From: Phoronis ovalis
Taxonomy: Eukaryota; Phoronida; Phoronidae
Assembly: GCA_028565635.1 (NCBI GenBank)
Contig: JAOXYB010031732.1
Location: forward strand, 1-14,551
Reading direction: 5' to 3'
DNA length: 14,551 bases
In this document: in pieces, positions 1-7,742 of the stretch
Position numbering within the stretch: position 1 is the stretch's first letter
Layout: each line of letters begins with the position of its first letter
Position numbers and translations under genes: made by a program
The notes under the pieces: generated by a model
What the model was told of the DNA's origin: nothing
Databases searched by the model: none
What the model saw: the letters and a program-made list of their open reading frames with translations, nothing else

Positions 1-610
1 GCACTTTCTTAATTCTACAGCAGTTATTATTACCTAAAAAAGGTAAATTCTTTAATATAAACAATATTGGGCATTATCACGTCCCGGATGACCTCAAGGC
101 TGCATTATCCTATAGATAGGATAAGCAGCAAAAAATCTTAGACCGAAGCACGGATAATAATATCGACCTGGAACGGTGCACGGACAAACCCCATTATCCC
201 CTGGTTTACATCAAGGAATATAAAGCTGATTGTATAAAAACTCAAGCAGTTATTGCGAGACAACTTTGTGCAGTGCCACATGAAAGTACGAAAAATGTCA
301 AAGATTCTGATCGGCATTTGACCCACTTTTCAAGATTACTCAAAATGTCTCCTAGCCAACCTATGGCCTTCATGATTCTGCTTCGGATCGTGCAGTTGGC
401 ATATTGGAAGTAATCCAGGTCATAATTACATCTGACCTAAATCTTTACCTCTACTTACTCTATGTTGAATATGAAGGTGATCCGATAAAAACTGAAGCTG
501 TTATTACGAGACAAAGAAAGTGTTACAGACAATGACAACGAAAACCGGACAAATACATATATATGTCCATGTACATATATAAAAACATAAGTATAACATT
601 CAAAGATTTG
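1..610 (-). repeat. Dispersed ~300-350 bp repeat, about two units, reverse orientation
   Basis: Two related segments near 215-265 and 462-515 contain the reverse complement of a shared core, roughly CGCAATAACTGCTTCAG followed by TTTTTAT and AGCTTCATATTTGATA. The same core occurs on the plus strand near 4185-4245 and 4525-4580. Other matched blocks are the reverse complement of ATCAGAATCTTTG (about 298-310, weaker near 601), of TGACCTGGATTACTTCCAATATG (about 395-425), and of GCAGCCTTG...TGATAATGCCC (about 62-102). The spacing of equivalent blocks is about 303 bp. No open frame longer than about 60 codons is convincing and no exon was found here. It is probably a non-autonomous mobile element or satellite-like unit; I do not recognise the family. 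Confidence 0.7.
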
Positions 611-702
611 TCAACAAGAAACATTTCCAAGCAAGTAACATTCCACATATTAAATGTAAATTAGTTGTTTTAAAATCGATTAATTTTGTTTTATTCTAGC
701 AC

Positions 703-862
703 CTTTTTATTTCTGTTAACGGACAAGAAGTATGCTGATTCGGTACCACAAAATGGAGGTCCCCATGTCCTAGTATCGTCACCTCTGCACGGTTGTTCAA
801 TCTTAATGATATCTGCACCCCAGTCACCTAATATCATGGTGCAATAAGGACCAGCAAGAATT
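703..862 (-). CDS. SUGCT: SUGCT-like class III CoA-transferase, exon encoding the N-terminal Rossmann motif
   Basis: This internal exon encodes 53 codons plus a split arginine. On the minus strand it follows a TTTCAG acceptor (AG at 864-863) and ends at an AAG|GTGCTA donor (GT at 702-701). The peptide runs from [20 protein letters not shown] to the block [11 protein letters not shown], then [15 protein letters not shown]. The [15 protein letters not shown] and SVNRNKK blocks are characteristic of SUGCT, the mitochondrial enzyme that moves CoA from succinyl-CoA to glutarate in lysine and tryptophan catabolism. [13 protein letters not shown] is the family III 'LGDLGAEVIKVE' strand-helix that helps bind CoA. 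It joins in phase to the exon at 1091-1151 and ends in phase 0. The catalytic aspartate and the rest of the enzyme lie beyond the left edge. Another family III member (for example a CaiB-type paralogue) is possible but less likely, given the match to these blocks. Confidence 0.88.
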
Positions 863-1090
863 CTGAAATATGGTATATGCTTAGATATATTTTAGTCGGC
901 ACACTAAACTGATATAATAAGACACCTTTATAAACTGTACTTCCTATAAACTTAGTGCAAATTCAGTACATGACATTACATCATAGCTTTAGAGGTATCT
1001 CTTGAGCTTGATTTTATCTTGGTTTCATTGCCAGGCTATATACCAAAAAGGTTGTAAAAAACTTGCTTTTTAGTGAATCACTGTTCTTAC

Positions 1091-1151
1091 CTGGTCAAGT
1101 CCAGTACTCTTATGCCTTGCAATGGTGTGCCATCTGAATTTTTAGGAGTTC
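1091..1151 (-). CDS. SUGCT: SUGCT-like CoA-transferase, upstream exon (PLQGIRVLDLTR)
   Basis: This short exon encodes TPKNSDGTPLQGIRVLDLT and two thirds of the next arginine. It is bounded on the minus strand by a TATTTTATAG acceptor (AG at 1153-1152) and a strong CAG|GTAAGA donor (GT at 1090-1089). The split codon AG|A gives arginine, and the fused reading is GIRVLDLTR-ILAGPY, the conserved start of family III CoA-transferases (human SUGCT has PLEGVKILDLTR followed by VLAGPF). The frame stays open upstream to about 1299, but the acceptor marks the likely true edge, which needs one base from a preceding exon. That exon should carry the mitochondrial leader and is not securely located. The intron between the two exons is 863-1090, where I see nothing else. 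Confidence 0.82.
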
Positions 1152-1321
1152 CTATAAAATATTTCATAGTGACAACATCTTGTAAATGGTGACTGGTTAT
1201 TAAACTTTGTGGAATATCAAAAATTATGATACTGGCCTGCATCTCCAAAGTCATACTGTTACCATAATTATTTTCATGTAAATTATGTATATTGTACATG
1301 TTGCTAAATTATAATGTAAAG

Positions 1322-1372
1322 TATATACACACACACACACACACATACATACATATATATATATATATACAC
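1322..1372. repeat. Compound (AC)n/(AT)n microsatellite
   Basis: A run of AC dinucleotides (about 1327-1344) passes through ACAT tetranucleotides into a run of AT dinucleotides (about 1353-1369). It sits immediately before the minisatellite element that follows. Confidence 0.95.
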
Positions 1373-1464
1373 CGTCACCAATTTTTTTTTGCAAGTTCCC
1401 AGGAGGTACTGTCATTTAAAGTCACTATATATATGTGCCACCCAATAGGTCCTCTTTTTTAGCT

Positions 1465-1860
1465 ACCGCATTTACCACGGTATGTTTTTCACGCTTCTCA
1501 GTCAAAGCCTTATTTTTACCACGGTATACTTTTTTGTTGGATATTTACCACAGGGTATATTTCCAAAAAATATTCGTTTACCATAGGGTGTATTTCTTGG
1601 AAAACGCATTTACGATAGATATGAAAAATTAAGGTTCATAAATTTTTCCATATTTATTTACCGCAGGGTATATAATTTACAAGTACATTTTACACAGGGT
1701 ATATCTATTGCGAGAGTTATTTACGACAGGGTACATTTTTCATGTTTTTTCATTTACAACATGGTATATTTTTTGGCAATCTTTATTTACCACAGGTTCA
1801 GGTTTTTTTACCCTGGGATGCCCACCCCCATCAACTTTTCTGTCAAGTAACCCCCCGGGG
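1465..1860 (+). repeat. Degenerate ~33 bp minisatellite with GC-rich end module (element A)
   Basis: About ten diverged units share the core TTTACCACAGGGTATATTT. Core starts are near 1471, 1515, 1544, 1577, 1609, 1657, 1689, 1720, 1753 and 1786, so most spacings are 31-33 bp. The array ends in a non-repetitive module at 1811-1860 that begins CCCTGGGATGCCCACCCCC, contains ATCAAC and CTGTCAAGTA, and finishes CCCCCCGGGG. Relatives of this module occur in reverse orientation at 3039-3082 and 14215-14260. The short frame at 1435-1632 is only an open stretch through these repeats. The stretch 1861-2060 shows nothing recognisable. Confidence 0.85.
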
Positions 1861-2059
1861 AATTAGTGAAAATCATCGACCAGTCTGGCAGTAGAATTAG
1901 TTAAGTTATATAACAAATCGGCTAAACAGGGGGCGAGGTATTAGAACGAGACTAGAATCTATGTTTGTTTTTCTAGTTCCTAATCCAAGTTCCAAATTCC
2001 AACTATCTATATGATTACTTAAATAATTTTATCTATGTTATATTTATAATGTACATGTA

Positions 2060-2560
2060 ACTGCCGTAATTCGATATCAACCGAGTTTGATTAAATTTAT
2101 CATAATATTACGGTAAGTATTCGTCTACGAAAATACCGCGTAGGAAATATATGCTCACCGTGAATTCCACGAATACGTGCCAAATTGCACGACTGTTTGC
2201 CGCTGTGTTTACCATGGTATTTGGTAAAACAGCAGACGATTCTTGAAAAAGTTTTCAAGTTTGCCATCCATGTGCTAGGGTAATAACAAACTTATCAAAT
2301 GTTGTTTTTTTGTGAAGTTACACCTTATAAAATCATCGTCGTCGAAAAAGATCGCATCTACATGCGCAATCAAAAGCTGATCTGATACGAAAGTTCTTTC
2401 AGCATAACGGTTACTGTAAAGCATAATTAGATAGATATGTAGATGCGTGAAATCGTTTGATATGTAGTAGTAATCGAAATATTGTTTTCATGTGAATGAG
2501 GTTTTTAACCGGAAGTAAACAAATTTGGCGGACAACAGGGTTTCTAGCGTGGTTTCACTA
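2060..2560. promoter_or_regulatory. Putative bidirectional promoter between the SUGCT-like and zinc-finger genes
   Basis: This segment has many more CpG dinucleotides than the surrounding DNA; examples are TACCGCG near 2145, CATCGTCGTCG near 2333 and ATGCGCA near 2361. ACCGGAAGT at 2508-2516 is a full ETS-type site. TTTGGCGG at 2524-2531 is close to an E2F site. The SUGCT-like gene points left from here and the zinc-finger gene points right, so a shared head-to-head promoter is likely. No TATA box is placed with confidence. A short imperfect inverted repeat (GCTGTGTTTACCA and TGGTAAAACAGC) lies at about 2202-2233. The transcription starts are inferred, not seen. Confidence 0.5.
2415..2491 (-). 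CDS. Possible first exon with a mitochondrial-type leader for the SUGCT-like gene (weak)
   Basis: On the minus strand an ATG at 2491-2489 opens MKTIFRLLLHIKRFHAST followed by YLSNYALQ and a stop. The 26 residues contain two lysines, two arginines, two histidines, serine/threonine and leucine, but no acidic residue, as expected of a mitochondrial presequence. The only GT in the open part gives the donor TTTACA|GTAACC. The ATG lies just downstream, in this direction, of an ETS site at 2508-2516, which suits a promoter-proximal start. Against this, the exon ends with two spare bases, while the next known exon (1091-1151) needs one. A direct join would be out of frame, so an extra small exon or another acceptor is required, or the match is chance. 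Confidence 0.25.
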
Positions 2561-2674
2561 AACTTCATTTTTATTAACACTCCGTATACTTGTTTCATTT
2601 CTGTTTATTTTACTTTTCGGTTACATATTATAAAGATGTACACCAAATGAACTGTTATCCTCATAATTACGCAA
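2540..2674 (+). other. Probable 5' untranslated exon of the zinc-finger gene
   Basis: The stretch ends at CAA|GTAAGTGA, an excellent splice donor (GT at 2675-2676). It would join to the acceptor ATTTACAG at 3487-3494, which begins the exon carrying the start codon. The 5' boundary is arbitrary, set just after the ETS/E2F-like sites. A minimal upstream frame, ATG-TAC-ACC-AAA-TGA (2636-2650), would sit in the leader if transcription starts upstream of it. The intron 2675-3494 contains AT-rich palindromic sequence (2735-2785), a hairpin and minisatellite element B. Confidence 0.5.
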
Positions 2675-2973
2675 GTAAGTGATTTTCATGTACATGTACA
2701 ACAGCTTCAAATGTCAAGCTAAACAAAAGAATATATAGTTATTAATTATATATAGACTATAGTATTAATACTATTAATAGAATACTTCTCTCAATCTATG
2801 ACCTTCTTCTTTCTATCTATACATGCAGTAGCATTAAACTCGTAAATAACGAGGAATCTCGCAAGGAAAAGTACACCTAATGACCAGTGTGCAGAAATTT
2901 AAAATGTGAAAATGTATTTTAATGCTCAGTACGGTTAAAATACATGACTTTTGTCCGGACTTGATACGAGCAG

Positions 2974-3013
2974 CCTGGGACTAATATATAAACTTAGTTA
3001 TATTAGTCCCAGG
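2974..3013. repeat. Perfect 15 bp inverted repeat (hairpin)
   Basis: CCTGGGACTAATATA at 2974-2988 is exactly complementary in reverse to TATATTAGTCCCAGG at 2999-3013, with a 10-base spacer. It lies about 25 bp outside the GC-rich end module of minisatellite element B, so it may belong to that element or to another insertion. No run of T follows it. Confidence 0.9.
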
Positions 3014-3038
3014 TGCAGCTAAAAACATTGTTGGTCTT

Positions 3039-3335
3039 GTACTTGACACCTGGGGATGGGGTTGAGTGCATGAGGCCCCAGATAAAATATCCTTAACCCA
3101 TGATAAAAATTACTTAAATCTAAAAATATATCCCATAGTAAAAACTTATTTGCAAACACCATAAGGCATATCCCATGGTAAATAAATTCTCATAAAGTAC
3201 ACCCCATGGTAAAAAATGCAAAACCATCTGTTCGTACGGTGAGTTTATGATTGGCATTATTAAAAGAAAAAATTTAAGAAACACGCCATTGGCAATTACA
3301 TTTTTTATTAAAAATATGCCTCATGGTAAAAAAGA
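3039..3335 (-). repeat. Degenerate minisatellite with GC-rich end module (element B)
   Basis: This is the reverse-orientation relative of element A, inside the first intron of the zinc-finger gene. The end module at 3039-3082, read on the minus strand, contains CTGGGGCC, CAACCCCATC and GTGTCAAGTA, matching in order the blocks of the module at 1811-1860. Units with the core ATCCCATGGTAAA (reverse complement TTTACCATGGGAT) lie near 3131, 3171, 3201 and 3320. The first spacings are 40 and 31 bp. There is an interruption of about 115 bp before the last unit. Confidence 0.75.
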
Positions 3336-3505
3336 TATTTGCAAAAAAATCTATTGAGAAATATCCACCCTTCACAGAATTCATGATCCATCTCTTCGTG
3401 AATAAAAAAATGCATTAATCTTGACAAATCAAGAGAAAACTCCATATTTTAATCTGCTGCTTGAATTGATTTAATTACCGTTGTCTATTTACAGAAACAT
3501 TTAAA

Positions 3506-3643
3506 ATGGAACAAAGTACCCAAACAAGACCACATGTTCATTTTAGCTGCTATGATTGCTACTTTATGACACAAGATGAAAGGGAAATTGTTCATCATCT
3601 CTACAGACAACATGGTGTGATTGCTACAATAGACCCACAGCAG
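3506..3643 (+). CDS. C2H2 zinc-finger protein, first coding exon (finger 1)
   Basis: The exon starts at 3495 after an ATTTACAG acceptor. The first ATG (3506) opens 46 codons ending in phase 0 at CAG|GTATAT (GT at 3644). Residues 15-36 form one finger, C-X2-C-X12-H-X4-H, with C15, C18, H31 and H36 in the segment FSCYDCYFMTQDEREIVHH. The finger lacks the usual aromatic-leucine framework in full and has an acidic centre, so it may be structural or protein-binding rather than DNA-binding. The peptide ends DPQQ and joins in frame to KENQIEAAD at 5020. The ATG is chosen because it is the only one near the acceptor that leads in frame into the long exon. The intron 3644-5019 contains the plus-oriented ~300-350 bp repeat array. 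Confidence 0.85.
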
Positions 3644-3954
3644 GTATATCAAGACAGAAAATGTAATACATACATATAGCTATTTTATTGACACAGTCGT
3701 GTTGTGTATTAGTCCTCAATACATAATATATCCTCAGAATATATCTTGGTGATTAAACGCTTGACTGGGGCTCAAAACCATACTACACTAATAATATGCC
3801 ACAGAAGCCATAAAAGATACCCCACAAATATACCAGAATTGTCTAAAAAGCACATCCCTATTAGTACCATACAATAAGAAATTAACCCACGGTCTTATGT
3901 GAATCCCGGGACTTAAACAGGACCTGATTTACTCTAGCATTGTACTTTCAAATC

Positions 3955-4830
3955 AAGATCATAGTGGTCAAGGTCTGTTATAATTTTGACCTGGAATACT
4001 TTGAATAGCGCTGAATGGTGGCCAAGTTTATTCCCGAAAGGGCGTGTCATGTTGTGCATATTTTGAGAAAGACGAAGCATTGAATGGATAATTCAAAGGT
4101 CATAGATTGGTCATAGATAGGTAAATAAAAATAAATGCCAATACAAATCTTTGGCATTTTTTGTTGCGTATATCACTGTCTTTGCCTCGCAATAACTGCT
4201 TCAGTTTTTATTCGAACAGCTTCATATTTGATACAGGGTAAATATGGATCAAAGTAAAGGTCGGTTTATCATTTTGACATGGATCACTTCCAAGATGGCC
4301 AACTGGCAGCATGTTTGTTCCTGAGATTGTAAGTTACCGACACTTATGTTACACCAAATACGCTAAAAACATACCCCCATAAGGGCGGCACCCTCCTGTC
4401 TGGAAATATTTAAGTAACCTACTGGGGGCATATAAGGTTAGGTTAATAGGTTAAATTTTAGAAAGACCTAGAAATGTAAGTATATTACCAATCAGAATCT
4501 TTGATGGTTTCATTTAATTGTTTCGCAGTAACTGCTTCAGTTTTTATCTGATCAGCTTCATATTTGATACCGGCAAAAGTTTGTCATAGTACAGCTTGGT
4601 TATAAGTTTGATCTTGATTACTTCCAATATGGCCGACGGGCAGCCTTGTTTCCGTGAGGATATGTCACATTATTGCACCCATTTCCATAAGGATAAAGCA
4701 TTAACAGAACGAGTGGAGGTAGATTCACATAGGCCATAAGTTAGTGAGCATGTTAGACTATATAACATTTTAAAATGACCTTAAGAAGTAGGTCAAATGT
4801 CGATCCGAATCTTTGATATTTATTGTATCT
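3955..4830 (+). repeat. Dispersed ~300-350 bp repeat in tandem array, plus orientation
   Basis: This is the same family as at 1-610, in opposite orientation, in the second intron of the zinc-finger gene. A partial unit (about 3955-4140) is followed by units whose ATCTTTG block falls near 4147, 4497 and 4810, so spacings are about 350 and 313 bp. Shared blocks in each unit are: ATCTTTG near the start; CGCAATAACTGCTTCAG or CGCAGTAACTGCTTCAG; CAGCTTCATATTTGATAC; a TGGATCACTTCCAAGATGGCC-like block; then a GCAGC...TGTTCC block. The last unit is cut at about 4830. No transposase-like frame is present. Confidence 0.75.
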
Positions 4831-5019
4831 GGTACTTTGCTTTACATTTGTAAAACAAGGGAACTGCCCAGATACAAATCTCGGCAACAAACCACCTACA
4901 AACCACAAAGTGATGTGATCGACATTAGCTATGAGAAATGTTGTATGGGATTGTATGTGTACATATATCATTATGTTCGAAATTTGGTACTCTTGGATGT
5001 AATTTATTTATACTTTCAG

Positions 5020-6228
5020 AAGGAGAATCAGATTGAAGCAGCAGATAACTACCGTGTGGTAAACCAAAGGGCACCTTCAATGATAGAAACCACTACACAT
5101 CCTCAATTACCTTATACGGACATTAGTTTTCTATCTCCTTTCCAACAAAATGTGATGTTACAGTCACGATTTTCTAGTTCGTCTCCCATGAATAATTTAC
5201 GGAAGAAACGACAAACAAAAGGTTCTAGTCTGCTGGTAATGTCTCGAACTGGTTCAAAAGTTAGCAGAAAAAAGAGATTAGATTCAAATGTATGTAAGAT
5301 ATGTGGACAGAATGCTCGGTCTAAGCGGAGGTTACGGGACCACATTGAAGCAAAGCATTATGGGAAAAAGCGTTATCGTTGTGTGTTGTGTGGATTTCGG
5401 AGTGGTTATAAAGAATCTCTGGCAACACATGTTATGTCTCATGAACCAACTGACAAAAGATATGAATTAATCCAAGATGTGTTTGACATGGATGAAAACT
5501 TCAGCCTAACTGGAAATAAGGTCATAAATCATAGTGAGCTTACAGTGCAGGCAGTAGAGGCATCTGAAGATGAAATCAATCAAGAGTCGCAAGAAGATAC
5601 TTTTACTGATTCTACTGAAATTGGCAATAAAACGGATACACCACAAATATTATCCTTAAAAAATCATCAAATAAGAGAAAATACAACGGAAAATGTTGTA
5701 GGTAATAATGGTGATGAAAAAACTGGTGAGTGCAGTTACGCTTCTACTACACAGAACCATGACAGTAATATTGTGATCAAGGAGGAAGTGTCAGATCCTA
5801 ATGATCCTGTATCTTTTGATGAGAATGAAGAGAGGCAAACTATAGAGCAAAACTATGAATCTCCTTTGGATTTGCATGTAGAGAAAAAGCATGAGGACTT
5901 GGAAGGTCAGCAAATCATTCTTACGAAATCAAATAAAATTAGCAGACTTGATCAAAAAGAAAATTCTGTTACATCTGACTCACCATTATACTTGGCATCT
6001 ACTCTCCCGGCTGCTGCTACTGCCTCTAGTGGCAAGAAACATTTAAAATGTACTATGTGCGAATTTAAAACTGGATTAAGAAGGCGATTGCATGATCACA
6101 TCGATGCAAAACATTTGGGTATTCAAAGACATAAATGTCCGTTTTGTAGTTTTAAATCATCTTATACGGAATCGTATCAGAAGCATGTAAGAGATACCCA
6201 TCATGTAGTGCCTCAGATAGTGATTTAG
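5020..6228 (+). CDS. C2H2 zinc-finger protein, main exon (fingers 2-5)
   Basis: A long exon following the acceptor TACTTTCAG (5011-5019), with stop TAG at 6226-6228; with the previous exon the protein is 448 residues. An ATG at 4813 in the same frame is upstream of the acceptor, in intron and repeat sequence, so it is not used as the start. Fingers 2 and 3 form a tandem pair (C138, C141, H154, H159; C167, C170, H183, H187). Fingers 4 and 5 form a second pair (C390, C393, H406, H411; C419, C422, H435, H440). The pairs resemble each other: RSKRRLRDHIEAKH against GLRRRLHDHIDAKH, and GYKESLATH against SYTESYQKH. A basic stretch (KKRQTKG...SRKKRL) precedes finger 2 and could be a nuclear localisation signal. 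The acidic linker, about residues 190-385, carries IVIKEEV with K300 in a sumoylation-type motif. It is likely a nuclear DNA-binding factor; I cannot name the orthologue. Confidence 0.9.
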   Translation, partial: KENQIEAADNYRVVNQRAPSMIETTTHPQLPYTDISFLSPFQQNVMLQSRFSSSSPMNNLRKKRQTKGSSLLVMSRTGSKVSRKKRLDSNVCKICGQNARSKRRLRDHIEAKHYGKKRYRCVLCGFRSGYKESLATHVMSHEPTDKRYELIQDVFDMDENFSLTGNKVINHSELTVQAVEASEDEINQESQEDTFTDSTEIGNKTDTPQILSLKNHQIRENTTENVVGNNGDEKTGECSYASTTQNHDSNIVIKEEVSDPNDPVSFDENEERQTIEQNYESPLDLHVEKKHEDLEGQQIILTKSNKISRLDQKENSVTSDSPLYLASTLPAAATASSGKKHLKCTMCEFKTGLRRRLHDHIDAKHLGIQRHKCPFCSFKSSYTESYQKHVRDTHHVVPQIVI

Positions 6229-6565
6229 GCAGTAACTGCTCTGAAAATTACACTCATAGCGCTTCTGCACAGATCCATGACGACAGTATTATAATCAAGG
6301 AAATTCCAGATGACGACAATCCTGTATCTTTTATTGGGAATAATACGGGACAAAGAGGAGATCAGAATTAAAAATGATGCTCCTCTGAATTTGTATATAG
6401 GTAAAAGTGTGATAACTCTTATCGCCATCACTAAATTGCTGGGAAATGTATAACCAAATCAAAAAAAAAATGCCCGTATAACCTCCCTAGTGTCAAGTAC
6501 TTGCAAAATTCACACTCCTCTGTCACATCCTCTTATATGTGCCAGTATTCGGTGGAAATCTGCTG
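6213..6565 (+). pseudogene. Decayed extra copy of the zinc-finger gene's acidic linker, in its 3' region
   Basis: Downstream of the TAG, in another frame (codons starting at 6213), the sequence reads ASDSDLGSNCSENYTHSASA, then QIHDDSIIIKEIPDDDNPVSF and a stop near 6370. This aligns with the coding linker, which reads CSYASTTQNHDSNIVIKEEV and SDPNDPVSF at 5737-5820. After a frame change the next stretch reads NDAPLNLYIGKS, matching YESPLDLHVEKK. Further on, SSVTSS...YMCQYS (about 6510-6555) resembles NSVTSDSPLYLAST. The copy has frameshifts and a stop, so it now lies in the 3' UTR. Its order suggests the ancestral protein had [finger pair + linker] repeated and that a frameshift after finger 5 ended the protein early. 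Homology is judged by eye but is visible at both DNA and protein level. Confidence 0.7.
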
Positions 6566-6703
6566 CTTTTAATTGGTTACAACCTTGATCCTGAGTCTTG
6601 TCAACAAAAACTGTTGGCTCTCTGGGGAGACAGGTTGGATTTTGAGTGAAAACCTCACACAATTGCATAAGATGTTCTAGATAAAGTTTTATTAATTTCG
6701 TTG

Positions 6704-6709
6704 AATAAA
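6704..6709 (+). promoter_or_regulatory. Candidate polyadenylation signal AATAAA for the zinc-finger gene
   Basis: AATAAA lies about 476 bases after the stop codon. A second copy is at 7158-7163. Neither can be confirmed without transcripts. The rest of 6566-7189 is AT-rich and shows no gene. Confidence 0.35.
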
Positions 6710-7189
6710 ACAGTGAAATATTTTTGAGGAAATATTGATCATAATTGTACCCATTATGGCAGTGTATGGAACTATTAAATTACTTTAATCTTCATTTTTA
6801 CAAACAGGTTTCGTTATGATAGCATTGTTAATTTCTGCTTCATTCAGTGTGTGTACATACTGCCTGGTTAGTTGAGTTGTAGTGAAAACCCTAATGCTAT
6901 TAATTCTTATAAAGTACTTCTGGCATATTGGACAATACACCTACATAAGTTTGATTAGTTAATATGTTTTCATTGAATGACGCAAATACAATATGCAGTA
7001 AATTAAGATTTTTAATTGTTCATGAAATATGCATTGGAATCTGACATGTGATTAAACTTGGAGTACATTTGTATTGTAGGTACATTTGTCTTATATATAT
7101 TATTAATTTTTCATGCATGTTATTATTTTGTTTCCTATTTGTGGATATCTTTTGTTAAATAAAATTTGTGACTGATGACTATAAACCAA

Positions 7190-7257
7190 ATGTTAATAAT
7201 ACTTCAATTGTGCTTTAAACGTCTAAGTGACAAGACAAGTAAATTTCCTGCACAAAG
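7190..7257 (+). CDS. Candidate small exon upstream of the PAN-like relic, or 5' exon of the secreted-protein gene
   Basis: An ATG at 7190 opens MLIILQLCFKRLSDKTSKFP then AQ, and the frame ends at a very strong donor, AAAG|GTAAGTTA (GT at 7258). It leaves AG as a split codon. The next good acceptor, TTTCCTATAG at 7733-7742, begins with G, so AG|G gives arginine and the frame continues into 7743-7926. The alternative is that this is a non-coding first exon spliced to 8050. The donor is convincing; the coding role is not. Confidence 0.35.
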
Positions 7258-7742
7258 GTAAGTTAATATTTTAAAGTTGGCCTGTTTGTTTGTAGCAATG
7301 ATTTAATATTATTTACATAAACAATTTTTTAATGCACAATTATATTTCTTGGATAACTTTTCCATTTAGTAAGAATGATTTTCTGTGTGCAACTTTTTAA
7401 ATTAAAACGTTTAGTTACTATTTTATCCAAACTAATTCTATACACTGAGGAAGAGTAAACCTCTCTGTGGTATTACTTAGAGATATATTCTTTAATTTTC
7501 TGTTTGGTGTGAGTTTTATTTAGTGTCCTTGCTAAAAATAAAGAAATACCAGTATTTTTTTAATGAGATTCCTATTTGTTACAGTCGGAATTGATTTATA
7601 ATAGATAATTCTAGTCCTTGTACAAGATATTTTGAACCAGCAAATGTGACATCATAGTTATACACAAAATTTAAATCTTAATCTGTTTAATTATGAAAAG
7701 CCATTAATGTTTTATAATACTCATTCACCAAATTTCCTATAG

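Noticed and set aside
138-326. Minus-strand 62-codon open frame
   Set aside because: It spans conserved blocks of the dispersed repeat, so its openness follows from the repeat sequence.
1465-1800. Regularly spaced repeats resembling a CRISPR array
   Set aside because: Units are diverged and AT-rich, spacers are not unique sequences of fixed length, there are no cas genes, and the setting is a eukaryotic genome with introns.
4813-5019. N-terminal extension of the long zinc-finger frame from ATG 4813
   Set aside because: It runs through the end of a dispersed repeat and then a polypyrimidine-AG acceptor at 5019; the phase-0 splice from 3643 supplies a finger-bearing N terminus instead.
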